NCBI RefSeq assembly: GCF_019977275.1
Contig: NZ_AP024650.1
Location: 1,550,001-1,614,000 of the forward strand
Source: Arthrobacter sp. StoSoilB19
GTDB taxonomy: Bacteria > Actinomycetota > Actinomycetes > Actinomycetales > Micrococcaceae
Direction: 5' to 3'
DNA length: 64,000 bases
Below are positions 45,673-53,309 of the stretch, in pieces (the stretch's first letter is position 1; every line of letters starts with the position of its first letter). The notes beneath the pieces were generated by a model. It was not told the origin of the DNA, made no database searches, and saw nothing but the letters and a program-made list of their open reading frames with translations. Made by a program: the position numbers and the translations under genes.

Positions 45673-46032
45673 ATGGTAGTACTTCGTCACGAAATCGGTG
45701 ATGTGCTGCGCGATGTCCGCCAGCGTCAGGGACGCACGCTCCGTGAAGTTTCGCACAGCGCCCGCGTCTCCCTGGGGTATCTCAGCGAAGTGGAGCGCGG
45801 CCAGAAGGAAGCCTCGTCAGAGCTTCTGTCCTCAATCTGCTCGGCACTGGATGTTCCGTTGTCAAGCATGCTCCGTGAAGTCAGCGACCGTGTGGCAGTA
45901 GCCGAAGGCGTCGCAGTTCCGGACACAGTTCCGCAGGAATTCTCCCAGCGTTACGGCCGTGACCTCGAGCGCGACCTCAACACTGAACTGAACGACGAAC
46001 TCTCCACGGGCCTTCTCTCCGGCGCCCGGTAA
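45673..46032 (+). CDS. clgR: ClgR-type helix-turn-helix regulator
   Basis: A 119-residue XRE-family regulator. [24 protein letters not shown] leads into the helix-turn-helix ([26 protein letters not shown]) and [11 protein letters not shown]. It closely resembles ClgR, which activates clp protease and stress genes in Corynebacterium, Mycobacterium and Streptomyces, and the place after pgsA-cinA is the same. The C-terminal tail is acidic. AAGGAG lies 6-7 nt before the ATG at 45673; a longer frame from ATG 45580 would add 31 residues without a clear ribosome-binding site. The 260-bp gap upstream holds a TAGGAT box near 45511, and I see no exact ClgR operator. Confidence 0.85.
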   Translation: MVVLRHEIGDVLRDVRQRQGRTLREVSHSARVSLGYLSEVERGQKEASSELLSSICSALDVPLSSMLREVSDRVAVAEGVAVPDTVPQEFSQRYGRDLERDLNTELNDELSTGLLSGAR

Positions 46033-46060
46033 AGCCAGCCCCACCGCAGGTGGGCCTTGG

Positions 46061-46101
46061 AACGCAGGAAGCCCCCGGCCGCGCCGGGGGCTTCCTGCGT
46101 T
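46061..46101. terminator. Bidirectional terminator hairpin between clgR and the MarR-type gene
   Basis: AACGCAGGAAGCCCCCGG pairs with its complement around CCGCG, an 18-bp stem with AA at the left foot and TT at the right. It lies between convergent genes. Confidence 0.8.
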
Positions 46102-46159
46102 GGCGCCCGATTGATGTGCCCGGCTGGTGGTACTCCTGCCAGCTGTTCGTCGCTGCGGG

Positions 46160-46690
46160 CTATTCCTCTTCTGCGGGGGAGCCGCCTCCGCCTTCCCTGG
46201 GGAATCCGTCACGCTCGTAGGTGGAGTTCAGCTTGGCCATGTAGCGGGCCAGCTCCTGCAGGTCCTGCACGGGCCACTCGCGCAGCCGTTCCTGGAAAAC
46301 CTGGCGCCTGGCGTCCTGGACCTGGTGCATCTTCTCTTCGCCCTTGGGCGTCAGCCGGATGGACTGTGCCCGGCGGTCCAGGGGATCGGCTTCCTTGGAT
46401 ACCAGTCCGAGGCTCTCCAGGAAGGCAATCTGCCGGCTGACCGACGGCTTGCCCACCCCGATGTTCATGGCAAGCTCCGTCAGGCGGATGGGCCCTTCCC
46501 GGCGGATAACCGTTAACAGCCCGTACGCGGCAGGCTCCATATCCGGGTGGACTTCGCGCGAGAGCTGGTTGGAGATAGCCCTGGCCCGCCGCCAGAAGAG
46601 GCTGATCTGGTGTTCAACATTCTGCAGCGCGGTATCGGCGGCATCAGCGCCTGCGTCCGGCGGCGGCGGGAGATCCGGGGAGTTGCTCAT
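46160..46690 (-). CDS. MarR-family transcriptional regulator
   Basis: A 176-residue winged-helix protein. VEHQISLFWRRARAISNQLSREV is the dimerisation helix. LTELAMNIGVGKPSVSRQIAFLESLGLVSKE is the recognition region and DPLDRRAQSIRLTPKGEEKM is the wing with its usual DxRxxxxxLT pattern. The ligand and targets are unknown; it has no obvious operon partner. The ATG at 46690 is supported by a -10 box (TAGAAT on minus, 46698-46703) 7 nt upstream; the frame also opens at 46717. Confidence 0.88.
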   Translation of the reverse strand: MSNSPDLPPPPDAGADAADTALQNVEHQISLFWRRARAISNQLSREVHPDMEPAAYGLLTVIRREGPIRLTELAMNIGVGKPSVSRQIAFLESLGLVSKEADPLDRRAQSIRLTPKGEEKMHQVQDARRQVFQERLREWPVQDLQELARYMAKLNSTYERDGFPREGGGGSPAEEE

Positions 46691-46697
46691 GGCAACA

Positions 46698-46703
46698 ATT
46701 CTA
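46698..46703 (-). promoter_or_regulatory. -10 box of probable leaderless promoter for the MarR-type gene
   Basis: Reading on minus, TAGAAT ends 7 nt before the ATG at 46690. It lies in the 41-bp gap shared with the divergent DUF3046 gene. Confidence 0.5.
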
Positions 46704-46731
46704 GGGTCCGCAATCATGAGAGGATTTACCG

Positions 46732-46956
46732 ATGCGAATCAGCGAGTACTGGCGTCTGATGGATGACGAGTTCGGTGCGGGGTACTCCCGCGTGCTGAGC
46801 AGTACCCTGGTCCTGACCGGCGTCGGCGGGCGCACTGCGGACCAGGCGCTGGCTGCAGGCATCGAACCGCGCAAAGTCTGGCTGGCAGTCTGCGATGTCC
46901 AGGACGTCCCGGCCGAACGGCGGCTGGGCCGGGACATCGCCCCTCGCCGCGACTAG
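46732..46956 (+). CDS. DUF3046 family small protein
   Basis: A 74-residue actinobacterial protein: RISEYWRLMDDEFGAGYSRV, then LVLTGVGGRTADQALAAGI and PRKVWLAVCDVQDVPAERR. This matches DUF3046, a family found almost always just upstream of recA in actinobacteria, with no known function. GAGAGGA lies about 7 nt before the ATG. It is separated from recA by a 250-bp region that contains a LexA-type operator. Confidence 0.88.
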   Translation: MRISEYWRLMDDEFGAGYSRVLSSTLVLTGVGGRTADQALAAGIEPRKVWLAVCDVQDVPAERRLGRDIAPRRD

Positions 46957-47049
46957 CAGCGCCTAACAACGGCTTCCCGGGTGGGTCCTTCGTGAGCCTG
47001 CCGCAGCCGAAGCGCCCTTGGACGGACACGCCGCAGGACCGGCACTCTT

Positions 47050-47063
47050 CGAATACCTGTTCG
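47050..47063 (+). promoter_or_regulatory. LexA-type (SOS) operator upstream of recA
   Basis: CGAATACCTGTTCG matches CGAAC-N4-GTTCG with one mismatch, the same mismatch as the box at 38037. TATGCT at 47072-47077 is the likely -10 box, so the operator overlaps the -35/spacer region. A leader of about 120 nt then precedes the recA ATG. Confidence 0.8.
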
Positions 47064-47206
47064 GATAACGCTATGCTTTTTCTATTGGGCTTATCCACAT
47101 AGCCGTTGTCCTCAGGCCGGAATGTCAGTGGGTCCCAGTAGCGTCAGAGATGACCAATAAAACGGCCGCGAAGGCCACCATCGAGAAAGCATTAGAGGTG
47201 TCAACC

Positions 47207-48262
47207 ATGGCGGCAGCCCCGGATCGTGCAAAAGCGCTGGAAGCAGCGCTTGCCCAGATTGACAAGCAGTTCGGCAAGGGGTCGGTCATGCGCCTGGGCG
47301 ACGAAGTACGCGCCCCGATCGAAGTCATCCCCACCGGTTCCATCGCACTGGACGTCGCTCTGGGGATTGGCGGCCTTCCGCGGGGCCGTGTCATCGAGAT
47401 CTATGGTCCTGAATCCTCGGGTAAGACCACCGTTGCCCTGCACGCCGTGGCCAATGCCCAGCGCGCCGGCGGCATCGCAGCCTTCATCGACGCAGAACAC
47501 GCCCTGGACCCCGACTACGCCGCCAAGCTGGGTGTGGACACCGACGCCCTCCTCGTGTCGCAGCCGGACACAGGTGAGCAGGCGCTCGAGATCATGGACA
47601 TGCTGGTCGGCTCGGGATCGCTGGACGTTGTCGTCATCGACTCCGTCGCCGCCCTGGTGCCGCGCGCCGAAATCGAAGGTGACATGGGCGACAGCCACGT
47701 CGGCCTCCAGGCACGGCTCATGAGCCAGGCCCTGCGTAAGATCACCGGACGCTTGAGCCAGACCAAGACCACCGCCATCTTCATCAACCAGCTCCGTGAA
47801 AAGATCGGTGTCTTCTTCGGCTCCCCCGAAACCACCACCGGTGGTAAGGCCCTGAAGTTCTACGCGTCGGTCCGCATCGATGTCCGGCGGATCCAGACCC
47901 TCAAGGAAGGTGCCGATTCCGTCGGTAACCGGACCAAGGCCAAGATCGTCAAGAACAAGATGGCTCCGCCCTTCAAAGTTGCTGAGTTCGACATCATCTA
48001 CGGCCAGGGCATCTCCCGCGAAGGCGGGATCATCGACATGGGCGTGGAGCACGGCATCATCAAGAAGTCCGGTTCCTGGTTCACGTACGACGGCGACCAG
48101 CTGGGCCAGGGCATGGAGAACTCGCGCCGCTTCCTGCGCGACAACCCCGAGCTCGCGGCTGAACTGGAACGCCTGATCAAGGAAAAGCTCGGCGTAGGGG
48201 TCAAGCCCGCCGAGGACGAGTCCAAGGACGCGCCAAAGCTGAAAGCCGTCGACGGGTTCTAG
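47207..48262 (+). CDS. recA: Recombinase RecA
   Basis: A 351-residue RecA that coats single-stranded DNA, drives strand exchange and triggers LexA self-cleavage. Walker A is GPESSGKTT at residues 67-75. [20 protein letters not shown] is the Walker B and loop L1 region, and [21 protein letters not shown] includes loop L2. The C-terminal tail is acidic/basic mixed. The ATG at 47207 has AGAGGTG 6 nt upstream; an upstream in-frame start at 47150 would add 19 residues not typical of RecA. recX begins 3 nt after the stop. Confidence 0.98.
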   Translation: MAAAPDRAKALEAALAQIDKQFGKGSVMRLGDEVRAPIEVIPTGSIALDVALGIGGLPRGRVIEIYGPESSGKTTVALHAVANAQRAGGIAAFIDAEHALDPDYAAKLGVDTDALLVSQPDTGEQALEIMDMLVGSGSLDVVVIDSVAALVPRAEIEGDMGDSHVGLQARLMSQALRKITGRLSQTKTTAIFINQLREKIGVFFGSPETTTGGKALKFYASVRIDVRRIQTLKEGADSVGNRTKAKIVKNKMAPPFKVAEFDIIYGQGISREGGIIDMGVEHGIIKKSGSWFTYDGDQLGQGMENSRRFLRDNPELAAELERLIKEKLGVGVKPAEDESKDAPKLKAVDGF

Positions 48263-48265
48263 CCC

Positions 48266-48883
48266 TTGACCGGACCACGTTCACGGCGGGCCCGGCCCGG
48301 CGGCCCCTCTTCAGGGCCGCCGGACGGCTTTTCCATCCCTGAGGATCCGCAGGCTGTTGACGCCGAACCGGATCCGTTCTCGGTGGCGCAGGCCATCGTG
48401 TACCGCCAGCTCACGGCAGCTCCCAAGAGCAGGCTGCAGCTTGCCCGGAAACTGGCGGAACGGAATATCCCCGAACACGTCGCCGAGGCGGTGCTGGACA
48501 AGTTCCAGGAGGCGCGCCTGATCAACGACGCCGAGTTTGCCGATATGTGGGTCAGGAGCCGGTCCCAGTCCCGCAAGCTTGCCAAGGGCGCTCTCCGGCG
48601 CGAACTGGCCGAGAAGGGCATCGACCAGGAAACGGCGGCTTCTGCCCTGGAGCAGCTGACGGACGCCGACGAGGAAGCGGCGGCACGCGCACTGGTGGAG
48701 CGCAAGCTCCGGCCCGGGACGGTTTTGCCTGACCAGTCGGAACGGGACAAAGCCGTCCGGCGGCTCGCCTCCATGCTGGCCAGGAAGGGCTACCAGCCGT
48801 CCCAGGCGTTCAGGATCGTCAACGACGTCCTGGATTCCCGGCAGGATCCCGACAGCGGGATGCTCCAAAGCCGGTACCCTTAA
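48266..48883 (+). CDS. recX: RecA regulatory protein RecX
   Basis: A 205-residue RecX that limits RecA filament growth. The helical three-repeat core is clear: LTAAPKSRLQLARKLAERNI, INDAEFADMWVRSRSQSRKLAKGAL, RRELAEKGIDQETAASAL and ASMLARKGYQPSQAFRIV. The first 38 residues are a Pro/Gly-rich tail. Translation appears to start at a TTG 3 nt after the recA stop, which would keep its yield below RecA. miaB follows 3 nt after the stop but has its own -10 box. Confidence 0.9.
   Translation: MTGPRSRRARPGGPSSGPPDGFSIPEDPQAVDAEPDPFSVAQAIVYRQLTAAPKSRLQLARKLAERNIPEHVAEAVLDKFQEARLINDAEFADMWVRSRSQSRKLAKGALRRELAEKGIDQETAASALEQLTDADEEAAARALVERKLRPGTVLPDQSERDKAVRRLASMLARKGYQPSQAFRIVNDVLDSRQDPDSGMLQSRYP
48875..48880 (+). 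promoter_or_regulatory. -10 box of probable leaderless miaB promoter (inside recX)
   Basis: TACCCT, covering the last recX codons, ends 6 nt before the miaB GTG at 48887. This would uncouple miaB from the recA-recX SOS transcript. Confidence 0.45.
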
Positions 48884-48886
48884 CTG

Positions 48887-50464
48887 GTGAGTTTGACCAT
48901 TCCTTCCCCCCATTCCGGCGCTGCCGCGTCCGTTGAGCCTGCTGCTGATGCGCAAGCCGGTGCTGTTCCGCAATCCGGGGCAGTGCAGCCGCGTACTTAC
49001 CAGGTCCGCACGTTCGGTTGCCAGATGAACGTGCACGACTCCGAACGCATGGCCGGCATGCTGGAGGATGCGGGCTACGTACCAGCAGCCGGCGACCATG
49101 CTGACGTGGTCGTGTTCAATACCTGCGCAGTCCGGGAGAACGCGGACAACAAGCTCTACGGCAACCTCGGCATCCTGGCGCCCGTGAAGGCCGCCAACCC
49201 CGGCATGCAGATCGCCGTGGGCGGGTGCCTGGCCCAAAAGGACCGCGAAACCATCCTCAAGAAGGCACCATGGGTGGATGCTGTCTTCGGCACCCACAAC
49301 GTCGGCGCCCTGCCCGCACTTTTGGACCGTGCACGGCACAACAATGAGGCCCAGCTGGAAATCCTGGAGTCCCTGGACGTCTTCCCCTCCACGCTCCCCA
49401 CCAAACGCGACTCCGTCTACTCCGGCTGGGTATCCATCTCCGTTGGCTGCAACAACACCTGCACGTTCTGCATCGTGCCGGCCCTTCGCGGCAAGGAAAA
49501 GGACCGCCGGCCCGGAGACATCCTCGCCGAAATCCAGGCGCTCGTGGACGACGGCGCCATCGAAGTGACCCTCCTGGGCCAGAACGTCAACTCCTACGGT
49601 GTCGAATTCGGCGACCGCCAGGCCTTCTCCAAACTCCTTCGCGCCTGCGGCGAAATCGAGGGCCTTGAACGCGTCCGCTTCACCAGCCCGCACCCGGCCG
49701 CCTTCACCGATGACGTCATTGATGCCATGGCCGAGACGCCCAACGTGATGCCGCAGCTGCACATGCCCCTGCAGTCCGGTTCGGACCGCATCCTCCGCGC
49801 CATGAAGCGTTCCTACCGTTCCACGAAGTTCCTGGGCATCCTGGACAAGGTCCGGGACAGGATTCCACACGCCGCCATCTCCACCGACATCATCGTCGGC
49901 TTCCCGGGCGAAACCGAAGAGGACTTCCAGGCGACGCTGGACGTGGTGGAAAAGTCACGCTTTGCCACCGCCTTCACCTTCCAGTATTCAAAGCGCCCCG
50001 GCACGCCCGCTGCCGACCTGCCGGACCAGCTGCCGAAGGCCGTGGTCCAGGAACGCTTCGAACGCCTCACCGCCCTGCAGGACAGGATCGCCGCCGAGGA
50101 AAACCGGCAGCAGTTGGGCCGGAGGCTGGAAGTCATGGTCACCGCCCAGTCCGGACGGAAATCGGAGGAAACCCACCGGTTGTCCGGCCGTTCCCAGGAC
50201 CAGCGGCTTGTCCACTTCTCAGTCCCCGAAGGAGCCCCGGCACCCAGGCCCGGAGACCTCGTCACCGTCACCATTACGGAGGCGGCGGCCTTCCACCTGG
50301 TGGCCGATCCCACGCCGGAGGACTACAGCCTGCGCCGGTCCCGGGCGGGGGATGCCTGGGACAGGTCCCAGGCCGACTCCTGTGGTGTGCCTGCCCCAGG
50401 CTCCGGCGCTGGACCCAAGGCTGTCTCCCTTGGCATGCCCTCGCTGCCGCTGCGCACCCGCTGA
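48887..50464 (+). CDS. miaB: tRNA-2-methylthio-N6-dimethylallyladenosine synthase
   Basis: A 525-residue radical SAM methylthiotransferase that modifies A37 of tRNAs after MiaA. The UPF0004 domain has Cys 45 (TFGCQMN), 80 (FNTCAVRE) and 114 (GGCLAQ) for the auxiliary cluster; the radical SAM motif CNNTCTFC has Cys 188, 192 and 195. A TRAM domain ([19 protein letters not shown]) follows. The N-terminus has about 35 extra Ala/Pro residues and the C-terminus about 55 extra residues beyond TRAM (from [13 protein letters not shown]), longer than most relatives. miaA follows 2 nt after the stop. Confidence 0.95.
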   Translation: MSLTIPSPHSGAAASVEPAADAQAGAVPQSGAVQPRTYQVRTFGCQMNVHDSERMAGMLEDAGYVPAAGDHADVVVFNTCAVRENADNKLYGNLGILAPVKAANPGMQIAVGGCLAQKDRETILKKAPWVDAVFGTHNVGALPALLDRARHNNEAQLEILESLDVFPSTLPTKRDSVYSGWVSISVGCNNTCTFCIVPALRGKEKDRRPGDILAEIQALVDDGAIEVTLLGQNVNSYGVEFGDRQAFSKLLRACGEIEGLERVRFTSPHPAAFTDDVIDAMAETPNVMPQLHMPLQSGSDRILRAMKRSYRSTKFLGILDKVRDRIPHAAISTDIIVGFPGETEEDFQATLDVVEKSRFATAFTFQYSKRPGTPAADLPDQLPKAVVQERFERLTALQDRIAAEENRQQLGRRLEVMVTAQSGRKSEETHRLSGRSQDQRLVHFSVPEGAPAPRPGDLVTVTITEAAAFHLVADPTPEDYSLRRSRAGDAWDRSQADSCGVPAPGSGAGPKAVSLGMPSLPLRTR

Positions 50465-50466
50465 AG

Positions 50467-51378
50467 GTGACTGCCCCGCCTGTCATCGCCGTCGTCGGTC
50501 CCACCGGCTCCGGCAAATCCGACCTGGCCGTCAACCTTGCCCTCGAACTGGACGGCGAGGTCATCAACGCTGACGCCATGCAGTTCTACCGCGGCATGGA
50601 CATTGGCACTGCCAAAATCACGACGGCCGAGCGCAGGGGAGTGCCGCACCACCTCCTGGACATCCTGGACGTGACCCAGGAAGCCAGCGTCTCCGACTTC
50701 CAGCAACAGGCCCGCAGCCTCATCGGGGATATCCATGCCCGCGGCAAGCGCGCAATCCTGGCGGGCGGCTCCGGACTGTACGTGCGGGCCGCCCTGGACG
50801 TCCTGGAGTTCCCGGGGACCGACCCCAAGCTCCGTGCACGACTGGAGGCGGACCACATACGGCTGGGGACCCCGGCGCTGCTGGACAGGCTGAGGGCCCT
50901 GGACCCCGTATCCGCGGACAGGGTCTCGGACGCCCGGCGGATTATCCGCGCACTGGAAGTCCATGAACTTACCGGACGGCCCTTCAGTTCCTTCATGCCG
51001 CGCCGCGAGTACTACCAGCCTGCGGTTCAGGTGGGCCTGAGCGTGGACCGGGAGGTCCTGCGGGAGCGCTTGGCGGTACGGGTTCACCGGATGGTGGAGT
51101 CCGGCCTGCTGGAGGAGGTCCGGATGCTGGACGCGCGGGGCCTTCGGCAGGGCAAAACAGCATCCCGTGCACTGGGCTATTCACAGTTCCTGCGGGTCAT
51201 CGACGGCACGTCAACAGTTGAGCAGGCCGCAGAGGAAACAATCGTGGCCACCCGGCAGTTCGCGCGCCGCCAGTTGACGTGGTTCCGCGCCGACCCCCGC
51301 ATCACCTGGCTGGACTGGCAGGACCCGGAGCTGACGGGTAAGGCGGCCGAGGTGTGCGTCCAGGATCCGGGCCGGTAG
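50467..51378 (+). CDS. miaA: tRNA dimethylallyltransferase
   Basis: A 303-residue MiaA that adds a dimethylallyl group to N6 of A37 in tRNAs reading UNN codons, the step before MiaB. The P-loop is GPTGSGKSD at residues 11-19. [59 protein letters not shown] and the [11 protein letters not shown] segment near the end are diagnostic. It starts with GTG 2 nt after miaB, so the two enzymes are co-expressed. Confidence 0.96.
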   Translation: MTAPPVIAVVGPTGSGKSDLAVNLALELDGEVINADAMQFYRGMDIGTAKITTAERRGVPHHLLDILDVTQEASVSDFQQQARSLIGDIHARGKRAILAGGSGLYVRAALDVLEFPGTDPKLRARLEADHIRLGTPALLDRLRALDPVSADRVSDARRIIRALEVHELTGRPFSSFMPRREYYQPAVQVGLSVDREVLRERLAVRVHRMVESGLLEEVRMLDARGLRQGKTASRALGYSQFLRVIDGTSTVEQAAEETIVATRQFARRQLTWFRADPRITWLDWQDPELTGKAAEVCVQDPGR

Positions 51379-51409
51379 CCGCGGTTTCAGCACCGGCGGC
51401 ATCCGCCGT

Positions 51410-51415
51410 TACGCT
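51410..51415 (+). promoter_or_regulatory. -10 box of probable leaderless dapF promoter
   Basis: TACGCT ends 7 nt before the ATG at 51423, without a ribosome-binding site. Confidence 0.5.
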
Positions 51416-51422
51416 TGTGACC

Positions 51423-52367
51423 ATGAATGCAACCCCCGCAGAAGCCACTGGGACTGCCTTGCACGCACTGAGCGGGCTCCGCTTTTCCAAGGGGCATGGC
51501 ACCGGCAACGACTTCGTCCTGGTGGCCGATCCCGAGGGGGTGCACGCCATCGGCGCAGACCAGGCCGCAGCGCTCTGCGACCGGCACCGGGGAATCGGCG
51601 CCGACGGCCTGATCAGGGCTGTCCCGTCCCGTTTCCTGCCGGAAGGCCGGGAACTGCTCACCGATGCCCCGGACGCCGAATGGTTCATGGATTACCGCAA
51701 TGCCGACGGCTCACTGTCTGAAATGTGCGGCAACGGCGTGCGGGTCTTCGTCCACTTCCTGCGGTCCGAGGGCCTGATCGACCTGCCCGACGGCGGATCA
51801 CTCACCATCGGCACCCGCGGAGGGGTCAAGACCGTGGTCCGGACAGGGAACGGTTACGCGGTGGACATGGGCCCGTGGGAGTTCATATTCCCCGGGGAGG
51901 CCAGCGCCAAGGCGATGGATTCCCTGGTCACTGCCGACGGCCTGGAAGTTCCCCGGCCGGCCCTCTCCGTGAGCATGGGCAACCCACACACCGTAGTGGC
52001 CCTCGCGGAACTCAGCGAGCTCGAAGGCACCCGCCTCTTCACGGCTCCCAAGGTCGATCCGGTCCCCGTGAATGGGACCAATGTGGAGTTCGTCGTCCCT
52101 GCGGAGCCTCTGGTCCATGACGGCGTCGGATCCGTGACCATGCGGGTGCATGAGCGAGGCGTGGGGGAGACCCAGTCCTGCGGAACGGGGGCCTGTGCTG
52201 CCGCCGTCGCCATCCGGCACTGGGCCGGCGCGGAAGCCCCTGATGCCTGGCGGGTCAACGTTCCCGGAGGTGTGGTGGGCGTGAAGTTCTTCGCCGGCTT
52301 CGCCGGCCACGAGCACGTGGAACTCAGCGGCCCCGCCGTCATTGTGGCGAGCGGGACGCTTTCGTAA
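51423..52367 (+). CDS. dapF: Diaminopimelate epimerase
   Basis: A 314-residue cofactor-free epimerase converting LL- to meso-diaminopimelate, needed for peptidoglycan and lysine. FSKGHGTGNDFVLV opens the fold. The catalytic cysteines are in SEMCGNGVRVF and TQSCGTGACAAAVA, and SVSMGNPHTVV and VTMRVHERGVGET are further motifs. The frame is open to 51354, but the ATG at 51423 is favoured by the -10 box and removes overlap with miaA. The 3' end overlaps the convergent methyltransferase gene by 29 bp. Confidence 0.95.
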   Translation: MNATPAEATGTALHALSGLRFSKGHGTGNDFVLVADPEGVHAIGADQAAALCDRHRGIGADGLIRAVPSRFLPEGRELLTDAPDAEWFMDYRNADGSLSEMCGNGVRVFVHFLRSEGLIDLPDGGSLTIGTRGGVKTVVRTGNGYAVDMGPWEFIFPGEASAKAMDSLVTADGLEVPRPALSVSMGNPHTVVALAELSELEGTRLFTAPKVDPVPVNGTNVEFVVPAEPLVHDGVGSVTMRVHERGVGETQSCGTGACAAAVAIRHWAGAEAPDAWRVNVPGGVVGVKFFAGFAGHEHVELSGPAVIVASGTLS

Positions 52368-52962
52368 CCTTCAGGATCCGGAAGGACTTGGACGTTGACT
52401 CGCGGGTCACGGTAAAGGAACTGTCCAGTTCGGCGGCCAGCCAGCGCTGGAGCGAATCCGAGCCCAGGTTCTTCTGCACCACCAGCCATGCCGTGCCGCC
52501 GTCCGCGAGGCGCGGAAGCCACAGCTTCAGCAGGGCGTGCAGTTCGTCCTTGCCAATCCGGATGGGCGGGTTGGACCAGATGGTGTCGAACCTGACGCCG
52601 GCGTCCACCTCCTGGGGTGTACTGGCGACGACGTTGGACAGCCCCAGCGCGGCCGCGTTTTCGTTGGCCAGGGCGACGCAGCGTTCGTTGACGTCCACGG
52701 CGTAGACCGTCGACCCGGGCGCCAGCAGCGCCATGGTGAGTGCGATGGGCCCCCAGCCGCATCCGATATCCAGCAGGTTCCCCTGGGGGTGCGGCGCCGG
52801 AACATCGGCGAGGAGCACCGCGGTGCCCTTGTCGATCCCGTCCGGGCTGAAGATTCCCGCGGAGGTGTGGAGCCTGCGGGTCTCGCCGGCCAGCTCCACC
52901 GTGAGTGGCTTACGGGTAAAGGGGCCGGCGGGGGACGTGCTGAAATAGTGTGCGGACTCCAT
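52339..52962 (-). CDS. Class I SAM methyltransferase, RsmC-like (16S rRNA guanine-N2 type)
   Basis: A 207-residue protein with the SAM-binding motif LLDIGCGWGPIALTMAL. The catalytic tetrapeptide SNPP is followed by IRIGK, the pattern of the RsmC/RlmG (MTS) family that methylates guanine N2 in rRNA. It matches only the C-terminal catalytic domain of E. coli RsmC; single-domain forms are common in actinobacteria. The exact rRNA site is inference. The start at 52962 has a -10-like TACTCT on minus 8 nt upstream. It is divergent from the hflX leader and overlaps dapF tail-to-tail by 29 bp. Confidence 0.85.
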   Translation of the reverse strand: MESAHYFSTSPAGPFTRKPLTVELAGETRRLHTSAGIFSPDGIDKGTAVLLADVPAPHPQGNLLDIGCGWGPIALTMALLAPGSTVYAVDVNERCVALANENAAALGLSNVVASTPQEVDAGVRFDTIWSNPPIRIGKDELHALLKLWLPRLADGGTAWLVVQKNLGSDSLQRWLAAELDSSFTVTRESTSKSFRILKVTKASRSPQ

Positions 52963-52970
52963 AACTGGCC

Positions 52971-53027
52971 AGAGTAGTTCCCCTTGCAGCGTAATGGGAA
53001 ACCGTGCAGAACCCCCTCTGCTACGCT
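52971..53027. promoter_or_regulatory. Divergent -10 boxes: methyltransferase gene and hflX leader
   Basis: On minus, TACTCT at 52971-52976 lies 8 nt before the methyltransferase ATG. On plus, TACGCT at 53022-53027 lies 7 nt before the mini-ORF ATG at 53035. The plus-strand box would start the hflX transcript about 275 nt before hflX. Confidence 0.5.
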
Positions 53028-53034
53028 GGATGGC

Positions 53035-53055
53035 ATGTTCCTGATCTTCGAGTAG
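53035..53055 (+). CDS. Candidate six-residue leader peptide (MFLIFE) upstream of hflX
   Basis: ATG-TTC-CTG-ATC-TTC-GAG-TAG encodes MFLIFE. It lies 7 nt after a TACGCT -10 box, the same spacing as the leaderless genes of this window, so it would sit at the very 5' end of the hflX mRNA. Its position 255 nt before hflX, which encodes a ribosome-rescue GTPase, suggests a translated sensor of ribosome stalling, as in attenuated antibiotic-response genes. Six codons are too few to prove coding by composition; conservation would decide. Confidence 0.45.
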   Translation: MFLIFE

Positions 53056-53309
53056 CCGGCACGGGCCACGCCCGTCCCCGCAGCCTGTCCTCCAGCGACA
53101 GCCCGTCCCGCAGCGATGCAGGTTTTTCAGCCTTCCGCTTGTGCACCGGCCAGACGCATCTGTTCTGCCCGGCCGCCGGACGATACTCGAAAGTCAGCCT
53201 CTTGCTGCACTTCCCGCTATTTTTCCGGCCTTTTTAGCCCTGCCGCCCTTCTGACGCGGCATCCCGGCCCCGGCATCGCAGCCGGCCGCGAGACAACCAG
53301 GAGAATTGC
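53056..53309 (+). promoter_or_regulatory. Long hflX leader with hairpins and T-runs (possible attenuator)
   Basis: About 250 nt without a convincing coding frame. After the mini-ORF stop come a short hairpin (ACGGGC/GCCCGT, 53061-53075), CTGTC/GACAG (about 53085-53101), TTTTT at 53123-53127, and two T5 runs at 53220-53224 and 53231-53235. The last follows CCGGCC, which can pair with GGCCG near 53171. T-runs like these are rare in this genome and fit intrinsic termination inside the leader. Precise alternative folds need computation. Confidence 0.45.

Noticed and set aside
46739..47098. Minus-strand ORF across DUF3046 and the recA upstream region
   Set aside because: It overlaps the well-supported DUF3046 gene and the LexA operator and shows no motif.
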